Source of the DNA: Candidatus Sphingomonas colombiensis | Lineage (GTDB): Bacteria; Pseudomonadota; Alphaproteobacteria; Sphingomonadales; Sphingomonadaceae | NCBI GenBank assembly: GCA_029202845.1 | Contig: CP119315.1 | Coordinates: 2,511,001 to 2,575,000, forward strand | DNA length: 64,000 nt | Reading direction: 5' to 3' | Shown here: positions 42,328 to 50,504 of the stretch, piece by piece | Layout of the letters: each line of letters opens with the position of its first letter | Numbering within the stretch: position 1 is the stretch's first letter | Notes under the pieces: generated by a model | The model's database searches: none | Seen by the model: the letters and a program-made list of their open reading frames with translations, nothing else | Told to the model about the DNA's origin: nothing | Program-made: the position numbers and the translations under genes

Positions 42328-44040
42328 TCAGAACGGGTAGTAGCGGATGCTGAAGAAGCCCATGTCCTGCTTCGCGGTCGGTGCGCCGCCCTGATTGACG
42401 GTGAAGGTATCGCGCCAGGTGCGGCTATATTGAATGCCGAGCTGGACGCGGCCCCACGGACCCTGCAGCGCGCGCTGCCAGAAGCCGGCGGTGATCTGCT
42501 TCACCGCTCGGGTCTGCACAGTGCACGGCAGCGGCGAGCCCTCGATCAAACAGCCGGTGCCGTTGAAGTTCGGGTTGCCGAGACCGTAATTGACCCCGTT
42601 GACCGTGGACCAATGCGCGTCTTCCCATTCCTCGCCGCCGAACACATAGACATCGAGCATCTTGGTCGGGTGCGCGGTGAGGCCGGCGAGCAGCATATAT
42701 TCGCGCAGCGGCGTCAACGTGCCATCGGGGTTGTAGGTCACGTCGGCGAGATTGGCGGCGCCATAGCGCCCGATCCCGTCGCCGACGATGCCGCTGAACT
42801 GCGCATCGAGCACGCCCGGCACGATCTGCGTGCCGATGCTGCCGCCGGCGCCCCAGCCGCGGACATCGTGGTTCGCGCCGTTCAGCCGCTCGTAGAAATC
42901 GCGCACCATGCCGAAGGCTTCGATGTGCAGCGTGCGCCCGGCGAACTTGCCCTCATAGGCAACCTTGCCGATCACGTCGGGGTAGCGGTTGGCCGAAATC
43001 GCGTTTTCGGCGATGCCGTTGCCGCCGAAGCCGCTGCCCGCGGGGACGGTGGTGACGAGATCCGGGAAGCCCGAAGGAACGGTGCCGGTGAAGGTCGTCT
43101 GCGGATTTTCAAGCGACAGCGCGAACCACCATTTCTTGTCGAAATCCACCGCGACGCGCACCTGCGGCTGGCGCGTGAAGGTGAAGCCGGGGACGTATTG
43201 CGCTTCGATCACCGGCGGCGTTACTTCGGCGCGCGGGGTGATACCCTTCGAATTCATCGTGGCGAGCGACCAGTTCTGCCCGAACAGGACGTGCGCGGTG
43301 ATGTCGCCGCCGCCCAGTTTCTGGTCGATCGTGCCGTAGAGGTTGCGGATACGCGGGCTGTAGGAATTGCTCTGGTTCGAATTGGCCGTGACGCCGGCGG
43401 CCTGGAAATCGAACTCGCCATACATGGCGAGATGGGTTTCCTTCGACGCATCGCCCTCTGCCAGCAGCGACAGGCGGCTCTGCCGCGCGGTCATGCGGAA
43501 TTCGTGCGTGTTGGCGACGTGGCTCTGCAGGAACGGAATGTTGTTGAAGGTCGAGGCGATGTCCGCGCCCTGATTATGGGTGCGGTAGATCGAGGTCATT
43601 TCGAGGAAGCCGCCGGGGGTAATCGTGATGCCCTTGAACGGCAGGCGATCCGGCTTCTCCATCTTGGCGACGCGCTTGGAAAGCTCGCCATTTTCCTCGG
43701 TGAGCTTGGCGATGGCTTCGCTGTCGGCCGACGCCACGACCGGAGCTGGCGCGGGTTGCGGGGCGGATGCTGCGGCGGAGAGCCGGTTCACCGCCACCGA
43801 TTGCTCGGCGAGTTGTTGCTTGAGATCCGCAACCTCCGCGCGCAGCTCGGAAATCTCGTTAGTCACCGCGCCAGACTGCGCCGCGACCTTGCCCGTATGA
43901 TGGGAAGCGCGGCAACGGAGCGCACCGTGTGCATCCCGGTAACGCGAGGCGCAATGATGCGTCGAACCGGATTCAGCCGAAGCGGGCAGCGCGCCTGTCA
44001 GCGCGATAACAGAAGCCCCAATAAAGAAAGCCGATCTCAC
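42328..44040 (-). CDS. DcaP-like outer membrane porin with N-terminal coiled coil
   Basis: The 570-residue protein has a signal peptide (VIALTGALPASA), then a helical coiled coil (about 60-125: EISELRAEVADLKQQLAEQS and IAKLTEENGELSKRVAKMEK), then a 16-strand-type barrel ending in YYPF. This layout fits the DcaP family of trimeric porins, which pass small anionic or aromatic compounds. It is directly upstream of the pst operon on the same strand and has a Pho-box-like site at 44098-44115, so a role in phosphate or organophosphate entry under phosphate limitation is plausible. Substrate specificity is not proven. Confidence 0.85.
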   Translation of the reverse strand: MRSAFFIGASVIALTGALPASAESGSTHHCASRYRDAHGALRCRASHHTGKVAAQSGAVTNEISELRAEVADLKQQLAEQSVAVNRLSAAASAPQPAPAPVVASADSEAIAKLTEENGELSKRVAKMEKPDRLPFKGITITPGGFLEMTSIYRTHNQGADIASTFNNIPFLQSHVANTHEFRMTARQSRLSLLAEGDASKETHLAMYGEFDFQAAGVTANSNQSNSYSPRIRNLYGTIDQKLGGGDITAHVLFGQNWSLATMNSKGITPRAEVTPPVIEAQYVPGFTFTRQPQVRVAVDFDKKWWFALSLENPQTTFTGTVPSGFPDLVTTVPAGSGFGGNGIAENAISANRYPDVIGKVAYEGKFAGRTLHIEAFGMVRDFYERLNGANHDVRGWGAGGSIGTQIVPGVLDAQFSGIVGDGIGRYGAANLADVTYNPDGTLTPLREYMLLAGLTAHPTKMLDVYVFGGEEWEDAHWSTVNGVNYGLGNPNFNGTGCLIEGSPLPCTVQTRAVKQITAGFWQRALQGPWGRVQLGIQYSRTWRDTFTVNQGGAPTAKQDMGFFSIRYYPF

Positions 44041-44097
44041 AAGGTGTGCCCTTTGCCACAGTCGTCAACTCCTGCGACGGGCAGATAGGGATATTTA

Positions 44098-44115
44098 ATT
44101 TCAGTTTTGTGACAC
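44098..44115 (-). promoter_or_regulatory. Pho-box-like direct repeat upstream of the porin gene
   Basis: On the minus strand the site reads GTGTCAC, AAAA, CTGAAAT. The 7-4-7 spacing and AT-rich spacer are those of PhoB sites and ten of 14 repeat positions fit CTGTCAT (taking the strict consensus). It lies 58 bases before the porin start, in the right place to replace a -35 element. Confidence 0.55.
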
Positions 44116-44380
44116 GGAAAGTTAATCTGAAATTGTTTTGTCGTATGGCTGGGGTGTCTGAATGAATTTGTGGTCTCTATCGATAGAATTGCTTGTAATC
44201 GTTTGATGTTATGAATTGTGATTTGAAAATGAATTATTCTGAATTAGCGCAAAGTGAAATCCAATAGCTTTTCATTTGCGGAAGTGTGTTCGATTTTTCA
44301 TTTATAGTTCATCGAAAATCTGAAGGGGGCGGGGAGGCCGCCTGCGGTGTGGCGGGCGATCTCCCAGGCCGATACGGCAA
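44116..44380. other. AT-rich non-coding region between the porin and FadL genes
   Basis: No gene is visible. Bases 44116-44325 are strikingly AT-rich compared with all flanking DNA. They include a perfect 12-base palindrome, TCTATCGATAGA (44176-44187), and several GAATT/AATTC runs. The remainder up to the FadL terminator is GC-rich. Both flanking genes are on the minus strand, so this is the upstream region of the porin gene. Confidence 0.6.
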
Positions 44381-44404
44381 GCGGAGGCGATCGCGCGCCT
44401 CCGC
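44381..44404 (-). terminator. Terminator-like hairpin after the FadL gene
   Basis: GCGGAGGCG and CGCCTCCGC form nine-base perfect arms with a six-base loop, 13 bases past the FadL stop on the minus strand. The T tract is poor. Confidence 0.5.
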
Positions 44405-44416
44405 TCCCTTTGGCTG

Positions 44417-45718
44417 TTACAAGGTCAGGCGGCCGCCCAGCGAAAGCACGAATGCATGGGCCTTCTGCAACTCGCCATCGGTCAGGATCGGCGTCTGTGC
44501 CGGAGTGCCGACATAGGCCGCCGTCACGCGATCGATCGAGGCATTGGCGAAATCGACGTAATTGGCGCCGGCATCGATCGAGAAACGCTTGCTGACGTTG
44601 TAGCTCGCGCCGACGCCATAGTTCCAGCGATCCGAATCCGGCACGCGTGCATCGCGCTCGCCATCCTGTGTCGGGGTGATGGCGCGCTGAACGCCGGCAC
44701 GTAGCGTGAGCTTGGGCGACACGGCATAGTCCAGGCCGCCGGCGAGGCTCCAGCTGTCGCGATAGTTTTCCGGGATCGCGAGGTTGATCGGCGCGCCCAA
44801 CTGGATGGCGTCGAACTTGCTCCACGTATAACGGACTGCCTGCGCGTTGAGCGTCAGCGCGGAGGTGGCGCGGAAACGGCCGCCGACGATGATCTGCGCG
44901 GGCGTGTAGAACCGCGCGCGCACGTCCGACAGCGTCGTATTGGAAGTCGCCAGCGGGCCGAGCAGGCCGCTGATCGCCAGATCGCCCTTCAGATCGTGCT
45001 TGATCGCGGATTTATAGGCGATGCCGACGGTGGCGAAATCATTGTGCATCTGGAGACCGGCGCTCCAGCCAACATTCCAGCCATGGCCCTTTAGGCGCTG
45101 TTCGCCGTCGGGAAGCGTGGCGAGGACATTGGGCAAAGCGTTGCTGAGCGTGGCGTCGGTATATTCGACGTTGACCGCACCGCCGACGCGCAGCCAGTCG
45201 GTCAGCGCGATGGCTAGCGATGGCTGGACGTCCACGGTGCGCAGGCTGGTCCGGTCCGCCGAATAACGCGCCCAGCTGTTGCTGCTGTAATCCGTGGTGA
45301 AGCTATAGGGCGACGTGACGGCGAGGCCGAAGGCGATGCCCTTGCCGAGCGGCATGACGAAGGCGCCGGACGGCAGCACGCCATTGTTGATCGGATTACG
45401 CGAAACCGCATCCCCGCCAACCGGGGCGAAGGGCTGTGCCGGGCGCCCGATCAATGTGCCGCGATCCACCACTTCGCCGCGCGGCAGGATCGCCGCCGCG
45501 CTCAGCGTAACCTCGGGGCGATCGCTGTCGGCGATCGCGGCCGGGTTCCACCACAGCGACGCCGCGCCGGTATCCGCGACCTCACCGGAAAAAGCCCGCC
45601 CCGCTCCCCGCGCCGACTGCTCCTGAAGATAGAACGCCTGCGCATTGGCCTGTCCGACGAGCGCGAAGGTAGAAGCGAACGCGCCGGCGATAATCGATAC
45701 TTTTAGAGAGGGGGTCAT
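44417..45718 (-). CDS. OmpP1/FadL/TodX-family outer membrane transporter
   Basis: The 433-residue protein has a signal peptide ending in GQANA, and the family N-terminus AFYLQEQSARGAGRAFSGEV followed by AASLWWNPAAIAD. A beta-barrel ends in GRLTL. FadL proteins carry long-chain fatty acids, and TodX-like ones aromatic hydrocarbons, across the outer membrane. A DUF2147 gene lies 36 bases upstream on the same strand, and an acyl-CoA ligase is divergent 0.75 kb away, which supports fatty-acid uptake. A toluene-type substrate is the alternative. Confidence 0.92.
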   Translation of the reverse strand: MTPSLKVSIIAGAFASTFALVGQANAQAFYLQEQSARGAGRAFSGEVADTGAASLWWNPAAIADSDRPEVTLSAAAILPRGEVVDRGTLIGRPAQPFAPVGGDAVSRNPINNGVLPSGAFVMPLGKGIAFGLAVTSPYSFTTDYSSNSWARYSADRTSLRTVDVQPSLAIALTDWLRVGGAVNVEYTDATLSNALPNVLATLPDGEQRLKGHGWNVGWSAGLQMHNDFATVGIAYKSAIKHDLKGDLAISGLLGPLATSNTTLSDVRARFYTPAQIIVGGRFRATSALTLNAQAVRYTWSKFDAIQLGAPINLAIPENYRDSWSLAGGLDYAVSPKLTLRAGVQRAITPTQDGERDARVPDSDRWNYGVGASYNVSKRFSIDAGANYVDFANASIDRVTAAYVGTPAQTPILTDGELQKAHAFVLSLGGRLTL

Positions 45719-45754
45719 GGGTACTCCTTTTACGATACAGGCTGGTCGATCGCG

Positions 45755-46174
45755 TCAGTTCACGCGGGTCCAGGTTTGAGTTTTGCACAGCGGCACGAAC
45801 ACACAGCCGCGCACGGTCAACTTGTCTGGGCCGACCAGTGTAACTTTCGCGCCGTACGTCTTCCCATCGTCGGCATTGTAGATGCTGCCGCCGCTCCAGA
45901 CGCTGCCGGATGCGGTGAAGCCATTGAGAATCAACAGTCCCTTCAGCGGCCGTCCGCGCAGAGATGCGTCCTTGTTGTTGAGATCCTTGAGCGTGGGATC
46001 GGTGCGGAGCTTGTCCGAACTCACCAGCCGCCCACAGATCGACGGGCCGCACCGTTGTATCTCGACGATGCCGTTCTTGGTTTCGGTGCGCCAGCGCCCG
46101 ACGACGGAATCGGGCGACTGCGCGTCGCCACCACTTGCCGCCATCGCGAGTGCCAGCAGGGGCATTACAATCAT
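45755..46174 (-). CDS. DUF2147 family secreted protein
   Basis: The 139-residue protein has a short signal peptide (MIVMPLLALAMAASGGDAQ) and the DUF2147 core: VVGRWRTETKNGIVEIQRCG, then CGRLVSSDKLRTDP, RPLKGLLILNGF, and GGSIYNADDGKTYGAKVTL ending in TWTRV. Family proteins are periplasmic lipid-binding-like barrels of unknown role. It precedes the FadL gene by 36 bases, so the two likely form an operon. Confidence 0.88.
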   Translation of the reverse strand: MIVMPLLALAMAASGGDAQSPDSVVGRWRTETKNGIVEIQRCGPSICGRLVSSDKLRTDPTLKDLNNKDASLRGRPLKGLLILNGFTASGSVWSGGSIYNADDGKTYGAKVTLVGPDKLTVRGCVFVPLCKTQTWTRVN

Positions 46175-46464
46175 TGTCGCGACCTCGTTTTACCTTGCCG
46201 CCGGACGGTTCGCGCCGCCCGAGCCCCACCCGAACGCATTTCACCCGTGGTTGGGTGCAAAAGAAAAACGGGCAATCGACAACGCGGCGCGGCGGGATAC
46301 CGTGGGCCGTTCGCGGAGTTACCGATAAGACACTAATCGGACAGGCGATGTCGTGCCCCGGCATGGCCAAAAGAGTGCTTTATCCGCACCATCGGTTAAG
46401 CTGTGCGCGCCGAAGCGCGCGGAGACCGGGTGGTCGGCGGGTGAATATGGAGGAGTGAGCGGGA

Positions 46465-48138
46465 ATGAATCTGGCGATCGCGACGGGAACAGCCCTTGAA
46501 TCCAAGCCGCGCCCGCTGACCGCGTTGTTCGATGCGACGGTGCTCGCTCACCCCGACTGGCCGGCAATCGACTTCATGGGTCGCGTGATCCGTTATGCCG
46601 ATCTGGCGGAATCGGTGCGCCGGGCGGCGGCCGGCCTGCAGGCGCTGGGGGTAAGGAGCGGCACGCGGGTTGCGTTGTGCATGCCCAATATGCCGCATTA
46701 TCCGATATTGTTTCTGGCGACACTGCGGCTCGGCGGCGTCGTGGTGAATGTGAACCCGCTCTATGTCGAGCGGGAGCTGCATCACCTGTTGGGCGATTCC
46801 GGTGCGGAGATCGTTGCGACCTGCGATCTGACCGATGTGCACGCGCGTATCTCGTCGGTCGCGGCCGATCTCGGCGTGCGCCACGTCATCACCTGCCCGA
46901 TCGCCGAGGAATTGCCGGCGCTGAAACGCATCGCCTATCGCCTCTTCAAGCGCCGCGATATCGCGCCGAGGCCCAGCGACGCCCGGCACCTTACCTTTCA
47001 TGAATTGCTGGCGGCCGGGGGAGATGAGTTCACGCCGCCAACAGTTACGCCGGATGCGGTGGCGGTGCTGCAATATACCGGCGGCACCACTGGCCTGCCC
47101 AAGGCGGCGATGCTGACCCATGCCAATCTGGTCGCCAATGCCGATGCGATGGTGAGCTATGTCGGCGGCGAGAGCCTGTCGCAGGATCGCGTGATCGGGG
47201 CGCTCCCGCTGTTCCATGTCTTTGCGCTGACCACGGTGTTGAGTTTTTCGATCCGCGTCGGCGCGCAGATGATCCTGCTGCCCAGATTCCAGCTGGAGGG
47301 GATGCTAAAGACGATCGCGCGCACGCGGCCAACCTTCTTGCCGGCCGTGCCGACGATCTTCGGCGCGGTCGCCAATGTCGCGGAGAAGAGGACCGTCGAT
47401 CTGTCGGGGGTGCGCGCCTGTATCTCGGGCGGGGCGCCGTTGCCCGCCGAAATTCGCGAGGCGTTCACTCGCTACACCGGCGCGCGGCTGGTGGAGGGCT
47501 ATGGCCTGTCGGAGGCGTCGCCGATCATCACGTGCAACCCGATCGACGGGGTGGACAAGCCCGGTTCCGCAGGCTTGCCGTTCCCCGGGACGACCATCGA
47601 AATCCACGACCTCACCGATCCGGGGAAAATAGTTCCGGAGGGCGAGCGCGGCGAAATCTGCGCACGCGGACCACAGGTGATGGCCGGATATTGGCAGCGC
47701 GATGATGAGACGCGCGAGGTGTTCGTCGATGGCGCGCTGCGCACCGGCGACGTGGGTTATCTTGATAACGACGGCTATCTGTTCATCGTCGATCGTATCA
47801 AGGACGTCATCATCAGCGGCGGCTACAACGTCTATCCGCGCGTGATCGAGGATGCTTTGTATGAGCATCCGGCGGTTGCCGAAGCGGTGGTGATCGGCGT
47901 CGACGATCCCTATCGCGGGCAGGCGGCCAAGGCGTTCGTGACGCTGAAGCCGGGCACGACCCCAACGCCGGCGGAGCTTCGCGCTTTTCTGAGCGACAAG
48001 GTCAGCAAGATCGAACTTCCCCGCGAAATCGAAATTCGCGACACATTGCCCAAGACGCTGATCGGGAAGCTCTCGAAGAAGGAACTGGTCGCGGAGAGCA
48101 AGCTCCAGCCGGTGACGAAGATCGATGGCGCCGCGTGA
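46465..48138 (+). CDS. fadD: Long-chain fatty acid-CoA ligase
   Basis: The 557-residue protein is an acyl-adenylate-forming enzyme. It has the AMP-binding signature LQYTGGTTGLPKAAMLTHAN, VEGYGLSEASPIITCNPIDG, the hinge region LRTGDVGYLDNDGYLFIVDR and the C-terminal catalytic Lys segment LPKTLIGKLSKKEL. It activates fatty acids with ATP and CoA. GGAGGAG precedes the ATG. It is divergent from the DUF2147-FadL pair across 290 bases, consistent with co-regulated fatty-acid uptake and activation. The gene symbol rests on family resemblance and context. Confidence 0.88.
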   Translation: MNLAIATGTALESKPRPLTALFDATVLAHPDWPAIDFMGRVIRYADLAESVRRAAAGLQALGVRSGTRVALCMPNMPHYPILFLATLRLGGVVVNVNPLYVERELHHLLGDSGAEIVATCDLTDVHARISSVAADLGVRHVITCPIAEELPALKRIAYRLFKRRDIAPRPSDARHLTFHELLAAGGDEFTPPTVTPDAVAVLQYTGGTTGLPKAAMLTHANLVANADAMVSYVGGESLSQDRVIGALPLFHVFALTTVLSFSIRVGAQMILLPRFQLEGMLKTIARTRPTFLPAVPTIFGAVANVAEKRTVDLSGVRACISGGAPLPAEIREAFTRYTGARLVEGYGLSEASPIITCNPIDGVDKPGSAGLPFPGTTIEIHDLTDPGKIVPEGERGEICARGPQVMAGYWQRDDETREVFVDGALRTGDVGYLDNDGYLFIVDRIKDVIISGGYNVYPRVIEDALYEHPAVAEAVVIGVDDPYRGQAAKAFVTLKPGTTPTPAELRAFLSDKVSKIELPREIEIRDTLPKTLIGKLSKKELVAESKLQPVTKIDGAA

Positions 48139-48314
48139 TGGTCCGTCCGATCCGCTGATGCCCTGCCAGAGGGGTTGCCTATCGTAGAAGCGCGGCCCTT
48201 CTGTCCGCGCCGCTGATCGCCCGTTTCGATCGCGACGAGTGGCAGCGTTTCCCGAGACCGGATATTCACCGATTCCTTTGCGCTACCGCTTCATGCGCGT
48301 CGGGCCGGTCGCGA

Positions 48315-48998
48315 TCAGCGCGTGCCATTCTCCATTAGCGCCTGTACGCGCAGGCGAGGGAAAACCACCTCGAGCGGCTTGGTATCGGGCAATATGTAGA
48401 CATATCCCCCCTTCCGCTGGAAAAGTGGGCGCAGGACCTTGTTGTTGAAGGCCAGAGGGACGTTGATGCAGCCGAAGGTGATGCGGTTGTCCTCGGTCGA
48501 AGGGGAAAGCATCCGCTGGCGGCGTCGCTCTTTCTTGCTCGCGCCCTTCGGGATCGGGTGGAGCGCCACGGAGGTCGCATAATCGACCCAAAGAACCTTT
48601 TCTCCGCCAGTCGATCCGAATTTGGCCAGGAAACGTCCCGCAGGCGTCGTCTTCTCGGCTGGCCCGATCTCGGCGAGATTCTTGCTCCCGATGCCCGGGG
48701 TCGCATCGTCGCCAACGGCGACGCCGATCAGGACGGGAACCGCGCCGAGCGAGTTCCCCTTGGCGTCGAACAGGAACAAGGACGCGTTGATCTTGTCGAT
48801 GATCGCATATGGCAGTGCGTGATTGTCGCCGGACGCGGCGATCCAGCGGGCGACGCGCGCCGCCGCGGCGGACGGCACGATCTTGCTCTCGGCTTGCGGA
48901 GCTTCAGTCTGTTTCGATACCGGCGGCGACTTGGAATTATTCTTGGGGGCCGGAGCGATCAGGGCCAGTGCGGCCAGCGCCAGCAAAACATTACTCAT
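48315..48998 (-). CDS. L,D-transpeptidase (YkuD domain)
   Basis: The 227-residue protein has a signal peptide-like start (MSNVLLALAALALIAPAP) and a YkuD catalytic region. VLWVDYATSVALHPIP supplies the catalytic His and NRITFGCINVP the nucleophile Cys at about 177. It resembles small YkuD-type enzymes that cross-link peptidoglycan or attach proteins to it. A small Ala-rich lipoprotein gene lies 91 bases upstream on the same strand, which could be a substrate for attachment, although its C-terminus is not the Lys of Lpp. Confidence 0.82.
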   Translation of the reverse strand: MSNVLLALAALALIAPAPKNNSKSPPVSKQTEAPQAESKIVPSAAAARVARWIAASGDNHALPYAIIDKINASLFLFDAKGNSLGAVPVLIGVAVGDDATPGIGSKNLAEIGPAEKTTPAGRFLAKFGSTGGEKVLWVDYATSVALHPIPKGASKKERRRQRMLSPSTEDNRITFGCINVPLAFNNKVLRPLFQRKGGYVYILPDTKPLEVVFPRLRVQALMENGTR

Positions 48999-49089
48999 CT
49001 ATTCAGGCGCTCGCCATAAAACGGTCGCCGCACGGGGCGACGACCGATACCAGAATTACAATCCGATCGGCATGTGCCGATCAGATGCG

Positions 49090-49401
49090 TCAATTGCGCG
49101 GGCGCTTTCGCTTTTGCTCCTGCGTCGTCAGGCGCTGATCCAGACCGTCCACCCGGCCGTTGAGCTGATCGAGGCGCTGACCGTTATTCTGGGCCTGTCC
49201 GGCCGCGGCCTGCGCTTCCGCCAGTGCCGATTTGGCGGTGCTGTCGGTTTCCTGCATTTTCTGCTCGAGAACACCGACGCGCTGGCTAACGGGCGCGATC
49301 TGCTCGCGGACATAGGACTTGGTGGCGCAGCCCCCCAGGGCGACCGCACCAGCCAGAATTACGATCATGGGAGCAAATTTCTTTACAGGCAGCGACATCA
49401 T
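49090..49401 (-). CDS. Small alanine-rich coiled-coil lipoprotein
   Basis: The 103-residue protein has a lipobox (VALGGC, Cys at about 25) and then heptad-like helices rich in Ala, Gln and Leu (REQIAPVSQRVGVLEQKMQE, then ALAEAQAAAGQAQNNGQRLD). It is similar in plan to Lpp/OprI-type alanine-zipper lipoproteins. The end is basic (KRKRPRN) and lacks a clear terminal Lys for peptidoglycan linkage. A structural role in the outer membrane is likely. Confidence 0.8.
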   Translation of the reverse strand: MMSLPVKKFAPMIVILAGAVALGGCATKSYVREQIAPVSQRVGVLEQKMQETDSTAKSALAEAQAAAGQAQNNGQRLDQLNGRVDGLDQRLTTQEQKRKRPRN

Positions 49402-49606
49402 GTTTCTTCTAACCGTTAACTAAGCTGAGCATCAGACCCAGCGTACGGGGTCGAAACAATCCGATTATGGCAGGCTGTGCATCCGCTCGGTTCAGTGGAG
49501 GAAAGCGGGCGACCAGCCATGCGCTCGCGCCCAACCCGTTTTGCGTCGCTCGCAACGGGGTTATGCGGACGGCGAGCGGATCGCGTCGGGCCGATATTTC
49601 AACCGA

Positions 49607-50186
49607 TCACCGCTGCTTAGCGCGCACGGCCGCGCCCGGTGCGAACGGATCCTTCGGTACGATATCGGATCGCTTCTTCTTCCCTCCTTTGGCTCGGGCG
49701 CTCGCCCGATGCGCCTCGACACAACGCCGCAGTTCCGCGACGGCAGGGCCGCTGCCCGCGAGGTTCAGCCGCGCGACCGGCACATTGCCGCGGGATATGT
49801 GAAGCGCCTTGGATGTCGCGAAATAGGAGGGGAATTTCGCTTCGAAGGCCGTGACGAACCCTTTTTTTCCCGTTCGAGATCATCCCGATCGCGGTATATC
49901 CGGTGTAGCCGCCGTTGGAGAGGCGGAAATCCAGGTTCAACCGCTCCTGACGCTTGATCGACCAATTGTCGTTCAGGACCGACAGGTGGTTTGTGCCGTC
50001 GGTATCGAGACCGAGGAGCAAAGTGGTGCCGCCGACACCATCATATTGCCTCGTCAGGAAACAGCCGTTGCCATCCTCGCTCGCCGCCACCGTCCAGCCG
50101 CCGACATCCCGCGCACGATAGTCCTCGGCGGCGCCGGCCGCGCTTCCGAACAGCCCGGCCGCCAGTATCAGCGAATGGAATGCCAT
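49607..50186 (-). pseudogene. Secreted protein gene of unknown family with a +1 frameshift in an A7 run
   Basis: The ATG at 50186 starts a signal peptide (MAFHSLILAAGLFGSAAGA). The reading DVGGWTVAASEDGNGCFLTR to YTAIGMISNGKK is followed by a seven-A run (T7 at 49862-49868). If one A is removed, a clean reading continues: GFVTAFEAKFPSYFATSKAL, then HISRGNVPVARLNLAGSG, AVAELRRCVEAHRASAR, ending at 49607, in total 192 residues. Without the correction the frame runs into low-complexity Arg-rich sequence. The family was not recognised; it looks like a periplasmic protein with two conserved Cys. Real frameshift or sequence error cannot be separated here. Confidence 0.75.
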
Positions 50187-50504
50187 GGGTGGCACAAGCG
50201 GGCGTTTCCGTGACTCCCGTTTTGACGGCTCTTGCCTGCTCACCGCACGCTCATCCTGCTTGTCCGACCGGCGTTCGGGCATTTGCTCCGTCCCCGATTG
50301 TCGAGGCGCGCCGGCACGCTCGGCAGCCATTGTCTCGCCATCAACCTAGTCATCCCGTGCAACCCTAAATCCCGGCCGCCCGTTTGGCCACGGCCAAGAT
50401 CGGATTGCGCGAACGATCTTGCGTTCACGCGCGTGGAGGTTGATCCTCGCAATTCCAGCGGGCGATTTCCGGCACGGGAAACACGCAGGCAGGAGGAGAG
50501 CGAG

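Noticed and set aside
42430..44088. 552-codon plus-strand frame opposite the porin gene
   Set aside because: The porin has signal peptide, coiled coil and barrel end on the minus strand; the plus frame is compositional.
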